Positions 8,028 to 16,884 of a stretch of 38,756 bases of DNA are shown here, piece by piece. The stretch is from assembly GCA_030065115.1 (NCBI GenBank), contig JASJDO010000009.1, positions 1 to 38,756 on the forward strand, read 5' to 3'. The DNA is from Rhizobiaceae bacterium. Its GTDB lineage: Bacteria; Pseudomonadota; Alphaproteobacteria; Rhizobiales; Rhizobiaceae. Position 1 is the first letter of the stretch. Every line of letters begins with the position of its first letter. Under the pieces are notes generated by a model. It saw only the letters and a program-made list of their open reading frames with translations. It was not told the origin of the DNA and ran no database searches. The translations under genes were made by a program, and so were the position numbers.

Positions 8028-9645
8028 GGATAATCTCTTCTTGTGCTGCCGATTTTTCGGTCAGGTTCGCTTCAACGAACTGCCCACGGATTGGTTTTCC
8101 AAAGAATGGATGGGTTGTTACTATTTCGCCGCCGATGCCATCTCCAACCGTGCCCACCTTGGTGCACCAGAAGATTGCAAAAGCACATGTGTACAGAGGT
8201 TCACCTGCCTCATAGGAATTGATATTGTCGTAAGGGACAAAAAGCACATTCACAGGTTGTTCCAAAGCGCGGATCATTGGTGTGCTTTCCAGTTCCTTAA
8301 TGGAATTGGTCAAAACAGAAATACTGTTCTCCAGTGTTGACTTGGCAGCCGTGGCCTCAGTCAGATCCGAATTCGCTGCAGCGCGAATTTGCTGGACCTC
8401 GATTACCTGATTGGCGATCGGGATGAATTCTGCTTTCCCGGTAGCGATCACACCATTCGAAGTACCGCCGCTCAGTTGAGCTTTCAGCTGTGTCAGATAG
8501 GCCTTCGCCTGTGATCCCAAGCGCTGCTCGTTCTGCTTTCTGGAAATACGTTCGTTGAGATTGACTATATTTTCTTCAATCTCAGACAGATTGAGCATGG
8601 ACTGCTGGAAATTGCGACGCGTGATGACCCGGCGCTTGAATGCTGAGCGAAGTCTCTCGCGTTCCTTCTGACGACTTGCCTTGCTGCCGTAGCTACCCAA
8701 GACACCCTCAAGCGCTTTCAGATCGTCGTCGATCAGTACTTCCTGATCTTTCTGGTTTTCGATTTCCTGGTCCAGTGTAGAGCCAACAATTTGCGCCAAT
8801 ACATCGGCTCGGTCCAGGTCTTTCTGGGCGCGTTCTTCTTTGCCTTGCGCATCAGCCATTTGCTGCAAGACAAGATTTCGTTTGACCTGTAATTCGCCGC
8901 GTTCGCGCTCGGCCTTGATTACTGTTTCATGACCGCGTTGCAGTTGCAGCGGTGTCGACCAATCGCCTGCAATCAGGAAATATGCGATCATCACGCCATA
9001 GCTGATGAATGCAACAAACAATGCGGCCAGCAGTGTCAGCGCAATGTTTTTGTAGAGCAGTGACAATATGGGTGTCAGGCCGGGAATTACGCGAGCCAGC
9101 GCAGACATTGCCTTGAGGTAGACGGGACGCATGTCTTCCTCTTCAACAGTCTCTACGCTGGCTCTTTCCACCTCCCCGTGGATCTCTGGTGTATCAATAT
9201 CGTGTTCGCGACGGCCAAGATTATCTTCGGGCTGATCCTCGGTTCGGCTGTCTACAACCTCAACTCCGAGAGACTTCGCGATTTCGATCGGATTGTAAGG
9301 CGACTGGATCACGTCATCGACGCCCGGAATGGCCAAAATGGTTTCAGCGGACTGAGGTCCGGCAAGAACCGTCAACTTGCCAATGGATTTCACCCGCGCC
9401 AAAGCAGGGATCGTCAATGCAAGTGCGCCATCCTCGCGATTATCAACCAAGACATGGTCAAATTCACCGGAGCGCAAGAACTCAAGTGCCTCTGCGCCGG
9501 TATCCGCAGCGCAGATTTCTGCAGTGCTGCGCAAGCGCAATAAAGCTGCTGCCAACCCGCGGGCGGCTTGTCCCATAACAAGGATTCTCGCACGCTCAGA
9601 CGTTTCAACCGGGGTGTTTTCCGTATGCACCAGTTTGATGGTCAT
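7999..9645 (-). CDS. Membrane-fusion (HlyD-like) protein with N-terminal pseudo-receiver domain
   Basis: 548 residues in an unusual order. Residues 20-127 look like a CheY-type receiver: alternating strand and helix, FDHVLVD ending in Asp68 at the phospho-acceptor position. However, the acidic pair is Gly25-Gln26, the switch Thr is Ala95 and the conserved Lys is Ser115, so it is probably not a normal phospho-receiver. An acidic linker (130-172) leads to a transmembrane helix at about 201-226. Long coiled coils follow (about 236-460), then a periplasmic beta domain (463-530) of the HlyD/Alg44-like type. The ATG overlaps the GT2 stop (ATGA). It likely links the inner membrane synthase to the outer membrane channel, with the cytoplasmic domain sensing a signal or binding the synthase. 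Confidence 0.8.
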   Translation of the reverse strand: MTIKLVHTENTPVETSERARILVMGQAARGLAAALLRLRSTAEICAADTGAEALEFLRSGEFDHVLVDNREDGALALTIPALARVKSIGKLTVLAGPQSAETILAIPGVDDVIQSPYNPIEIAKSLGVEVVDSRTEDQPEDNLGRREHDIDTPEIHGEVERASVETVEEEDMRPVYLKAMSALARVIPGLTPILSLLYKNIALTLLAALFVAFISYGVMIAYFLIAGDWSTPLQLQRGHETVIKAERERGELQVKRNLVLQQMADAQGKEERAQKDLDRADVLAQIVGSTLDQEIENQKDQEVLIDDDLKALEGVLGSYGSKASRQKERERLRSAFKRRVITRRNFQQSMLNLSEIEENIVNLNERISRKQNEQRLGSQAKAYLTQLKAQLSGGTSNGVIATGKAEFIPIANQVIEVQQIRAAANSDLTEATAAKSTLENSISVLTNSIKELESTPMIRALEQPVNVLFVPYDNINSYEAGEPLYTCAFAIFWCTKVGTVGDGIGGEIVTTHPFFGKPIRGQFVEANLTEKSAAQEEIIHVGRPPLFF

Positions 9646-10856
9646 GCGGCAACCGCTTTCTTCTTTTTAGCGCCGCGTGTTTCCCAGGATGTGGTTCCCA
9701 GTGTAGCAAGTGCCAGCGGGTTCATGGTCAGATAAACAATCGGGAATATGAGAGCCATTGCCATAAACCAGATGCCGCTTGTACGTGCCATCTCGGGTAC
9801 TTTGTGCTTGTTCAATTCGTAGGCAATGCCGAAACACGATGCGAGAAGTGCATGCAAAATGAACGGGATCATAAAGCCCAGACGAATGAATTCTGCGAGC
9901 AAGACCAACGGATAGAACAACAGCAACATGCCCATTGAGAGGTAGTGGATTGCTACGTAAGTGTTGAACTTGTTGATGTTCGGGATCGCCGTGATCAGGT
10001 CAATCATGTTTGATCGGCGCCAACGCAATTGTTGTGACAGATAATTTGCGAAAGTCGCTGGTGCTTTGGTGTAGCACTGTGCGTCAAATGTCAGGCGTGT
10101 TTTATAACCACGCTCGACGAGTTTGCGGGTGAGATAGCGATCTTCACCATATTTTACTTCATCCCCGAGGAAGCGTCGATCGGCAACATCCTCATCAACT
10201 GCCAGTAAAGCTTCTCGTTTGTAGACAGTCAGACAACCCGACAGGCACATGACGTGATTGAATGTATTCTCCACATTCTTGAGGAACATGTATCCTACCC
10301 AATACTTCACCGCTTGCATTCTTGTGAGCCAGTTTTCATCCGCATTGGATACAAACACACATCCGCCTACTGCATCTACGCCAGTAGAATGCAAGTGTTT
10401 GACCATGTTGCGAAGGGCATCGCGTTCGACGATCACATCTGAATCAACCGACATGACCAGGTCAGTATCAATGGTCAGTACGGCACGTTTGATGCCGAGG
10501 CGCTTGCCCATGTTGTGAGGATTGCGGTCAACCCGCATCCAGGGATGGTTTTTTTGCGCGGTAAGGAGATGTTCATACGTATCATCGGTCGATACATCGT
10601 CAACGAAGATGACGTTGAGCTTGTCTTTTGGATAATCAAGTTTGGCAAAACTGTCTGCTGTCTTAATAACAGTTGGGCCTTCATTATATACAGGAGTAAC
10701 GATCGTCACAGAGGGCCATACTTCCGGCTCTGTGCCAAAATCCTCTTTCGTCCGCTTGTCCAACATGCGGAGAATGGATCCGAACAAATATCTGTTCGTA
10801 AATATGATCAATACCAAAATGGCAAAAAGCCATTCCAGCGCCGCTAGGCCAATCAT
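9642..10856 (-). CDS. Processive family 2 glycosyltransferase, hyaluronan/chitin synthase-like
   Basis: 404 residues from an ATG with an AAGAGAA ribosome site; a frame opening at 10928 adds 24 polar residues and is less likely. One N-terminal membrane helix (about 6-22) precedes the GT-A domain: TPVYNEG, the DSD motif at 138-140, GEDR with the catalytic Asp239, and QQLRW (275-279), the QxxRW mark of processive polymer synthases. The segment CLSGCLTVYKREAL and the phrasing EDRYLTRKLVERGYKTR are like hyaluronan synthase and NodC rather than cellulose synthase. Three to four C-terminal membrane helices follow, and no PilZ domain is present. The donor is probably a UDP-HexNAc or UDP-uronic sugar, given the dehydrogenase gene next door. 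Confidence 0.87.
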   Translation of the reverse strand: MIGLAALEWLFAILVLIIFTNRYLFGSILRMLDKRTKEDFGTEPEVWPSVTIVTPVYNEGPTVIKTADSFAKLDYPKDKLNVIFVDDVSTDDTYEHLLTAQKNHPWMRVDRNPHNMGKRLGIKRAVLTIDTDLVMSVDSDVIVERDALRNMVKHLHSTGVDAVGGCVFVSNADENWLTRMQAVKYWVGYMFLKNVENTFNHVMCLSGCLTVYKREALLAVDEDVADRRFLGDEVKYGEDRYLTRKLVERGYKTRLTFDAQCYTKAPATFANYLSQQLRWRRSNMIDLITAIPNINKFNTYVAIHYLSMGMLLLFYPLVLLAEFIRLGFMIPFILHALLASCFGIAYELNKHKVPEMARTSGIWFMAMALIFPIVYLTMNPLALATLGTTSWETRGAKKKKAVAA

Positions 10857-11023
10857 GCGTTTCTCTTTCTTTTTATTGCATGACTGATTACGGTTTTGCG
10901 TCCCCGTCATCAGCGTCCCTGCAGGCACGATATAAAAGGGGCGCTAAAGTGTGCCTAACAAAACTGGTTACCAAACCATTGATGTGACTCAGGGTAAACA
11001 AAACCTTTTTGAAAAGATCAAAA

Positions 11024-11052
11024 TTGACGCGAAAAATTACCTGAAATTTACT
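11024..11052 (+). promoter_or_regulatory. Candidate sigma-70 promoter in the 293-bp divergent region
   Basis: TTGACG, 17 bases, TTTACT, reading toward the nucleotide-sugar dehydrogenase gene and ending about 98 bases before its ATG. The region 10857-11149 separates the divergent synthase operon and the dehydrogenase gene, so it should hold promoters in both directions. It also has a small inverted sequence (TGGTT..AACCA near 10967-10981) that could be an operator. I see no other recognisable element in it. Confidence 0.4.
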
Positions 11053-11149
11053 GTATCAATTCATCAATTTTTTTAGGGTTGGCACTACAACCGTCTGCAA
11101 GGCTGAAAACCAAAATAAAATGCCTATCAATAGCAGGGGTGCAATAGCA

Positions 11150-12517
11150 ATGAATACAGCGATGCCAATCGCGCATACAAATGTGCAAAATGGAAATCTG
11201 AAACTCGTCCAATCCGTAGACCTTCCTGACCCGGAAAATGCAGTAGTTGCAGTGCTTGGGCTTGGATATGTTGGTCTGCCTTTGATGGTCGGATTTGCAG
11301 ATAATGCGAGGACTATCGGATTTGATATCGATGAGAGCCGCATCGCTTCATTGACACGCGGCGATGATCCAACAGAGATGGCAACGCGTGATGAACTTCT
11401 CAAAGAAAATATGGAATATTCTTGCGATGTGAATTCATTGCAAGACGCTGATGTAATGGTTGTGTGCGTGCCAACGCCTGTGATGCAGGGCAATCGGCCA
11501 GACTATCGTCCGGTGCTTGCTGCTACTCGTACGATTGCTGAAAACATGAAGCGCGGGTGTGTTGTGGTGTTTGAGAGCACTGTCGACCCCGGCACAACAG
11601 AAAACAAATGTATTCCAATTCTTGAAGAAGTCTCAGGAATGCAGGAAGGCGTGGATTTTTATGTCGGATATTCTCCAGAGCGTGTTTCACCTGGTGAGAA
11701 AATGCGTCGTGTCGGAGATATCGCCAAAATCGTATCGGGTTCATCGCCAGCGGTAACAGATTTTCTAGCCGTGCTTTACAGCCGGGTCGTAAAGGCCGGG
11801 CTCTTTAAAGCGGCATCGATCAAGGTTGCTGAGGCAGCTAAAATCCTGGAAAACACACAGCGGGATGTAAACATCGCGTTGATCAATGAGATGATGCAAT
11901 TGTTTGATTCCATGGACATCAAGGTTACCGACGTTGTCGCGGCTGCGGGTTCAAAGTGGAACTTCCACAAATACTTCCCTGGCCTGGTCGGGGGACATTG
12001 TATCTCTGTCGACCCGTTCTTCCTGCTTAATGCCGGTCGTAGCCAGGGTCTTTCCATGGACATGGTTGCTTCTGCTCGTGCCGTAAACGAACGCACGGCA
12101 CATTATATCTCAGACAAAGTTCATGAGATGCTCGATGATGAAGCGCATGATCTGCAAGGGAAACGTGTTCTCGTTCTCGGCCGCGCATTCAAGGATAATT
12201 GCCCTGACATTCGTAACTCAAAATCATTTGCGGTTATGGATAGCCTCTGGGCGCGCGGTGCTGACGTATTCTCTTACGACCCTATCGCTGATGATACCCA
12301 TTTTGAGGGTGGGCGCGGTGCCAAGGTGATCGATGATATTGAAGCGGAAGGTCCATATGATGCAGTGGTTGTGACAGCCAAGCATGATTGCTTTGTTGAA
12401 GAAATTGATCTGATCAGACTGGCGTCGGTTCTGCAGCGTGGCGCACCGGTGGTTGATCTGCGTGGCCTGTTTGACGAGTCACTGGCAAAGCTCCAGTTCA
12501 AATACTGGACGCCATAA
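11150..12517 (+). CDS. TviB-like UDP-N-acetylhexosamine 6-dehydrogenase
   Basis: 455 residues from the ATG preceded by AGGGG; an ATG ten codons earlier is possible. It has the NAD-binding GLGYVGLP (37-44), the central KVAEAAKILENTQRDVNIALINE helix region and the catalytic Cys284 in GGHCISVDP, then the C-terminal UDP-binding domain with FKDNCPDIRNSK. Phrases such as FESTVDPGTTE, YVGYSPERVSPG, AAGSKWNF and ENTQRD are those of Vi-antigen TviB/WbpA-type enzymes, which oxidise UDP-GlcNAc or UDP-GalNAc to the uronic acid, rather than UDP-glucose or GDP-mannose dehydrogenases. It is divergent from the synthase operon and likely supplies its donor sugar. Ser286 replaces the usual Gly after HCI. Confidence 0.85.
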   Translation: MNTAMPIAHTNVQNGNLKLVQSVDLPDPENAVVAVLGLGYVGLPLMVGFADNARTIGFDIDESRIASLTRGDDPTEMATRDELLKENMEYSCDVNSLQDADVMVVCVPTPVMQGNRPDYRPVLAATRTIAENMKRGCVVVFESTVDPGTTENKCIPILEEVSGMQEGVDFYVGYSPERVSPGEKMRRVGDIAKIVSGSSPAVTDFLAVLYSRVVKAGLFKAASIKVAEAAKILENTQRDVNIALINEMMQLFDSMDIKVTDVVAAAGSKWNFHKYFPGLVGGHCISVDPFFLLNAGRSQGLSMDMVASARAVNERTAHYISDKVHEMLDDEAHDLQGKRVLVLGRAFKDNCPDIRNSKSFAVMDSLWARGADVFSYDPIADDTHFEGGRGAKVIDDIEAEGPYDAVVVTAKHDCFVEEIDLIRLASVLQRGAPVVDLRGLFDESLAKLQFKYWTP

Positions 12518-12544
12518 GGTTGCATTGTACTTTAAAAATTGAAG

Positions 12545-12572
12545 AGCCGGGCTTTGATAGCCCGGCTTTTTT
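12545..12572 (+). terminator. Rho-independent terminator after the dehydrogenase gene
   Basis: Perfect 8-bp stem AGCCGGGC/GCCCGGCT with a 7-base loop and a run of six T, 28 bases past the TAA. The minus-strand ferredoxin oxidoreductase gene ends only three bases further on. The A-rich left side (TTAAAAATT) may let the hairpin serve both strands. Confidence 0.9.
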
Positions 12573-12574
12573 CT

Positions 12575-15500
12575 TTACTCAGCCGGCTCCGCTGATTTTT
12601 TGGTCGTTTTACCCTTTGCATTTGCAGGCTTCAGAAACTGCGTCATCAGATCGGCTTTGCTGTCTTCTACCTTCTTCACAGAGGCTTCCTTAACCGGGCC
12701 AAATCCGCGGATTTCGTTTGGCAATCGGGCCAGCGCATTTGCAAAGGGCCTGTTCTCCTCGGTGAGTTTTGGCAAAACTTCGCTGATCATGGATTTATAG
12801 TCTTTGATCAGCTGACGTTCCATTTTCCGCTCTTTTGTGTAGCCGAAAATGTCGAACGTGCCGCCACGCAAGCCTTTTAACTTCGCGAGTTGTTTGAAGG
12901 CTTTCATCATCCAGGGGCCGAATGCGCGTTTTCTGGGACGACCGTTTGGTTTCTTGCCAAACCCGAGAATAGGGGGAGCAAGGTGGTGCTTCATCGTGAA
13001 ACTGCCCTCAAACGTATCTGCGATCTGCTTTTCGAATTCACCGTTGGTGAAAAGCCGGGCTACTTCATATTCATCCTTGTAGGACATCAGTTTAAAGAGA
13101 TTGCGGGCAACCGCATTTGTCAAATCCCGCTTTTTGCCCAGCGCGTCCTCTGCGGTTTCGACTTTGCTTACGAAATCACGATAGGTCTTAGCGTAATCCG
13201 CATCCTGATACTCGGTCAGAAAAGCCGTGCGCTTGTTGATGATTTCTTCAAGCGTATCTGGCTCTTCCGCAACAGATTGCGATTCTTTCAAGAGCCGGGA
13301 GGCTTCATCAGGCTCTGCAGCAAATTTGCGCCCCCATGCAAAGGCAAGTTTGTTTGCTTTGACAGCAACCGCGTTCAACTCGATTGCCCGTTCAATGGCT
13401 TCCGGTGAGATAGGCAGCAAGCCTGCCTGTGCAGCATAGCCAACCATCATGATGTTGGTGGCAATCGCATCACCGCACACCGTCTCAGCAAGCTTGGTGA
13501 AGTCGACTTGATCCGTCTCGGATTTGACGTGTTCCTTGATGGTATCGACAACTCCAACTTCTCTGAAATCGAAATCACGATCGAAAATGAAGTTGGACAC
13601 CGGGCTCAAATGCGTATTGAGCACAGCGTGTGTGTTTTCCGGGCTAAACAGCGCGATTGAACTTTGCGCTGCTGCCACGACTGTGTCCGCTGCAAGCAGC
13701 AGGTCAGCTTCGCCGGTCACGATCTGGGGTGCCGTTACAAGCTTTGGATCTTTGGCAAGGCGGACATGGCTCAATACTGCGCCACCTTTCTGGGCAAGCC
13801 CTGCGACATCCAGCATGAGTGCAGCTTTGCCTTCCAGATGTGCGGCCATGCCGAGGATAGCGCCAATGGTCAGGACGCCGGTCCCACCAACGCCAGTAAT
13901 CGCCACATTGTATATATCATCCAGTGGCCTCACTTCGGGAGAGGGCAGGTCAGTCGCATCCAGTTCAGGAAGTGCTGGCTTTTTGAGCTGGCCACCTTCA
14001 ATCGTCACAAACGATGGACAGAAGCCTTCAACACAGGAAAAATCCTTGTTGCATGAGGATTGATTGATCTTGCGCTTGCGGCCCCATTCAGTTTCCAATG
14101 GTTCAATCGAAATACAATTGGATTGAACAGAACAGTCGCCACATCCCTCGCAAACGAGAGGGTTGATGAAAGCGCGTTTATCCGGGTCCTTTGCAAGACC
14201 GCGCTTCCGCCTGCGGCGAAGCTCGGCCGCGCACGTCTGATCATAAATGATTGCGGTACAGCCTTTGACGGTACGCAGGTGTTTTTGAACTTCTTCAATA
14301 TGATCGCGGTGGCGAATTTCCACGCCTTGGGCAAATTCTGATTTGAAATAGCGTTGCGGTTCATCGGAGACGAGGTAAATTTCCTTTACGCCTTCCGCCT
14401 TTAGTTGCTTCGAAATCGTAGGTGGATCAAGCGGGCCATCGTGATTTTGCCCGCCGGTCATGGCGACCGCGTCGTTGAAGAGGATTTTATAAGTAATGTT
14501 GGCGCCGGATGCGACAGCCTGACGGATCGCCATATATCCAGAGTGGAAATAGGTGCCATCGCCGAGATTGGCAAACACATGTTTCTCATCTGTGAAATGA
14601 GAGAGGCCGGTCCAACTGATGCCTTCACCACCCATATGGGAGAATGTTTCTGTATTACGACCCATCCAGACTGACATGAAGTGGCATCCAATGCCTGCCA
14701 TTGCACGGCTGCCGTCTGGTACTTTGGTTGATGTATTATGGGGGCAGCCGGAACAGAAATGGGCCGTTCTGGTAACTGGCGCTTCGTGTTTCTTCCGAAT
14801 GCCTGCGCGTTCTTCATAATATGCAAGTTTTTGTTTGATCCGGTTTGCAAGTCCGCCTGGAAGATCAAATGTCAGCAGTCTGTTGGATATTGCGCGAACC
14901 GCAACTCCCGCTGTCATCTCTTCGTTCAGTTTCAGAATGTGATTGTCTTCATGATCAAATTTTCCGACGATGCGAGGACGAACATCGGCACGCCAATTAA
15001 AGAGTTGCTGCTTGATTTGATGCTCGATGATCTCTCGCCGTTCTTCGATTACCAGAACTTCTTCCAGACCTTCAGAGAATTTTCGAATGCCTTCAGGCTC
15101 CAATGGCCAGGGCATGCGAACCTTGTAAAGGCGAAGACCTATGTCGTCCGCGGTTTTTTCATCTATTCCAAGTTGACGAAGTGCCTCACGGACATTTTCA
15201 AATGCCTTGCCTGATGCGACAATCCCAAAACGCGGCTTTTTGCTGTCATAGATCATCTGATCAATGTTGTTGGCGCGGGCAAAGGCGAGGGCCGCGTAGC
15301 CTTTGTGTTCCTGTAACCGCTCATCCTGATCGAGTATTCCATCTGGCCAACGCAGGTTTAACCCACCCTCCGGCATCTCATAATCGGTTGGCAAAACGAA
15401 CTGGCGGTGCTCTCCTGCAAGGTCAACAACGCCGGTTGTTTCTATCGTGTCTGATATGACCTTGTACCCGACCCAGGCGCCGGAATAGCGGGACATCGCA

Positions 15501-16087
15501 ATTCCAAGGAGACCAAGCTCTACAAACTCATGAACACTTGTGGGAAACAGCATCGGCATGATCGCGGCCATGAATGCGTGGTCTGACTGATGGGCAACAG
15601 TAGAGGATTTGGCGGTGTGGTCGTCGCCCGCAAAAGCAAGCACGCCACCGTTTTTATGCGTGCCGGCAGAGGTTGCGTGTTTGAATACATCACCGCTTCT
15701 GTCTACCCCCGGTCCCTTGCCATACCAAAATCCGACGACACCATCCTTGTTTGCGCCGGGAGTGGTGTCCAGTTGCTGAGATCCCCAGACAGCTGTTGCA
15801 GCAAGGTCTTCATTAACACCCGGTTGGAAAACCACCCCTTCCTTGTCGAGATGCTTTTTCGCTTGCGTAAGCGCAAAGTCATAGGCGCCAATCGGTGAGC
15901 CGCGGTATCCTGAAATAAATGCGCCGGTGTTCAGACCTGCAGCCCTATCCCGTCTCATTTGAACCAATGGCAAGCGGACCAGTGCCTGTGTGCCATTCAT
16001 GAAGACCTTGCCTTCGGTAGCAGTATATTTGTCTTCTAAAGTGATCGATTTTGACAATAGATTAACGGTTGGATTGGTCTCTCCCAT
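12575..16087 (-). CDS. Indolepyruvate ferredoxin oxidoreductase, fused alpha-beta-gamma type
   Basis: 1170 residues, the usual size of the fused proteobacterial form. The N-terminal pyruvate-oxidoreductase-type domain starts with FMNGTQALVRLPL and FISGYRGSPIGAYD. The ThDP motif is GDG (509-511) to Asn538. The iron-sulfur region has CEGCGDC (Cys646, 649, 652), Cys658, then Cys679, 685 and 690. The gamma domain begins ITGVGGTGVLTIGAILG near 730. It would oxidise aryl-pyruvates (indole-, phenyl- and hydroxyphenylpyruvate) to aryl-acetyl-CoA, passing electrons to ferredoxin or a flavoprotein, and so acts in aromatic amino acid breakdown. The ATG has a strong GGAGG site four bases upstream. An Lrp/AsnC regulator is encoded just upstream in the same direction. 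Confidence 0.93.
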   Translation of the reverse strand: MGETNPTVNLLSKSITLEDKYTATEGKVFMNGTQALVRLPLVQMRRDRAAGLNTGAFISGYRGSPIGAYDFALTQAKKHLDKEGVVFQPGVNEDLAATAVWGSQQLDTTPGANKDGVVGFWYGKGPGVDRSGDVFKHATSAGTHKNGGVLAFAGDDHTAKSSTVAHQSDHAFMAAIMPMLFPTSVHEFVELGLLGIAMSRYSGAWVGYKVISDTIETTGVVDLAGEHRQFVLPTDYEMPEGGLNLRWPDGILDQDERLQEHKGYAALAFARANNIDQMIYDSKKPRFGIVASGKAFENVREALRQLGIDEKTADDIGLRLYKVRMPWPLEPEGIRKFSEGLEEVLVIEERREIIEHQIKQQLFNWRADVRPRIVGKFDHEDNHILKLNEEMTAGVAVRAISNRLLTFDLPGGLANRIKQKLAYYEERAGIRKKHEAPVTRTAHFCSGCPHNTSTKVPDGSRAMAGIGCHFMSVWMGRNTETFSHMGGEGISWTGLSHFTDEKHVFANLGDGTYFHSGYMAIRQAVASGANITYKILFNDAVAMTGGQNHDGPLDPPTISKQLKAEGVKEIYLVSDEPQRYFKSEFAQGVEIRHRDHIEEVQKHLRTVKGCTAIIYDQTCAAELRRRRKRGLAKDPDKRAFINPLVCEGCGDCSVQSNCISIEPLETEWGRKRKINQSSCNKDFSCVEGFCPSFVTIEGGQLKKPALPELDATDLPSPEVRPLDDIYNVAITGVGGTGVLTIGAILGMAAHLEGKAALMLDVAGLAQKGGAVLSHVRLAKDPKLVTAPQIVTGEADLLLAADTVVAAAQSSIALFSPENTHAVLNTHLSPVSNFIFDRDFDFREVGVVDTIKEHVKSETDQVDFTKLAETVCGDAIATNIMMVGYAAQAGLLPISPEAIERAIELNAVAVKANKLAFAWGRKFAAEPDEASRLLKESQSVAEEPDTLEEIINKRTAFLTEYQDADYAKTYRDFVSKVETAEDALGKKRDLTNAVARNLFKLMSYKDEYEVARLFTNGEFEKQIADTFEGSFTMKHHLAPPILGFGKKPNGRPRKRAFGPWMMKAFKQLAKLKGLRGGTFDIFGYTKERKMERQLIKDYKSMISEVLPKLTEENRPFANALARLPNEIRGFGPVKEASVKKVEDSKADLMTQFLKPANAKGKTTKKSAEPAE

Positions 16088-16148
16088 GGGGCCTCCGGAG
16101 GAATCTCATTGCAGGTATAATGACTGATATTGGGGAAATTTGTAGCCC

Positions 16149-16207
16149 AATTATTCAAGAATCATCGTGAATGCGTGCAATAAAATCGAGGTTTAGATTG
16201 AATAATT
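16149..16207. promoter_or_regulatory. 10-bp inverted repeat between the Lrp-type regulator and ferredoxin oxidoreductase genes
   Basis: AATTATTCAA at 16149-16158 is repeated as its exact complement TTGAATAATT at 16198-16207, 39 bases apart (49 bases centre to centre). The AT-rich region between stop and start of the two minus-strand genes should hold the oxidoreductase promoter, so this is a candidate Lrp/AsnC operator pair. It is too widely spaced and T-poor to be a terminator. Confidence 0.5.
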
Positions 16208-16220
16208 AGGATGAAAACTC

Positions 16221-16727
16221 TCAGAGAGGCAATTCAGTGGTGTTCTTGACCTCGTTCAGCGCAAAATGTGAATTCATTGTGCCCACGTGCGGCAGTTTCA
16301 AGAGTTTTCCCTTTACGGTTTTCTCATATTCGCGGACCGAACTGACGACCACCCTCAACAGATAATCGAATTCACCACTCATTGTATAACACTGCAGAAT
16401 TTCGGGAACTGTGGCTGTCGCGTTTTCAAACGCATCGAGAACGTCAGCAGAGTGGGTATCCAATTTTACAAAAACGAATATGGACACATCCAGGCGAACT
16501 TTCTCAGCATCCAGCAGGCTGCGATTGCCCAGAATAATGCCCGCTTCCTGCATTTTCTTGATCCGCCGCCAACAGGGCGTATGGCTCAATCCGACATGTT
16601 CTCCAAGATCGCTGATTGCGATGTCAGAATCTTGCTGCAAGAGCCGCAGGATTTTCAAATCAAGGTCGTCCAGTTTCACGGATGATGTCTCGTCTTTGTT
16701 CGAATTCTTAGGATGAATGTCCAACAT
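16221..16727 (-). CDS. Lrp/AsnC family transcriptional regulator
   Basis: 168 residues. The winged helix-turn-helix at about 18-75 reads LDDLDLKILRLLQQDSDIAI then LGEHVGLSHTPCWRRIKKMQEAGII, a textbook Lrp/AsnC N-terminus. The C-terminal RAM ligand-binding domain includes VPEILQCYTMSGEFDYLLRVV with the usual G.FDYLL motif. These proteins form dimers to octamers and sense amino acids. The 17-residue extension before the HTH is polar and may be partly unnatural, because no good ribosome site precedes the chosen ATG. Its position 133 bases upstream of the ferredoxin oxidoreductase gene suggests that it controls aromatic amino acid catabolism. TTTGCAAA and GTTGCAAAAC just upstream could be autoregulatory sites. 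Confidence 0.9.
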   Translation of the reverse strand: MLDIHPKNSNKDETSSVKLDDLDLKILRLLQQDSDIAISDLGEHVGLSHTPCWRRIKKMQEAGIILGNRSLLDAEKVRLDVSIFVFVKLDTHSADVLDAFENATATVPEILQCYTMSGEFDYLLRVVVSSVREYEKTVKGKLLKLPHVGTMNSHFALNEVKNTTELPL

Positions 16728-16884
16728 TGAGATGCAATTTGCAAATATCTTGCTTCAAGTTGCAAAACACAGGCGCCAGAGAACAACTACGGTTTGATCG
16801 ATTTGAGATCAGAGCTCGAACCTCTTTTCTTTCTCTTCCGTTGTCGTTATGTGTTCACTCGAATTTCTCTCGGAATACTAAATC

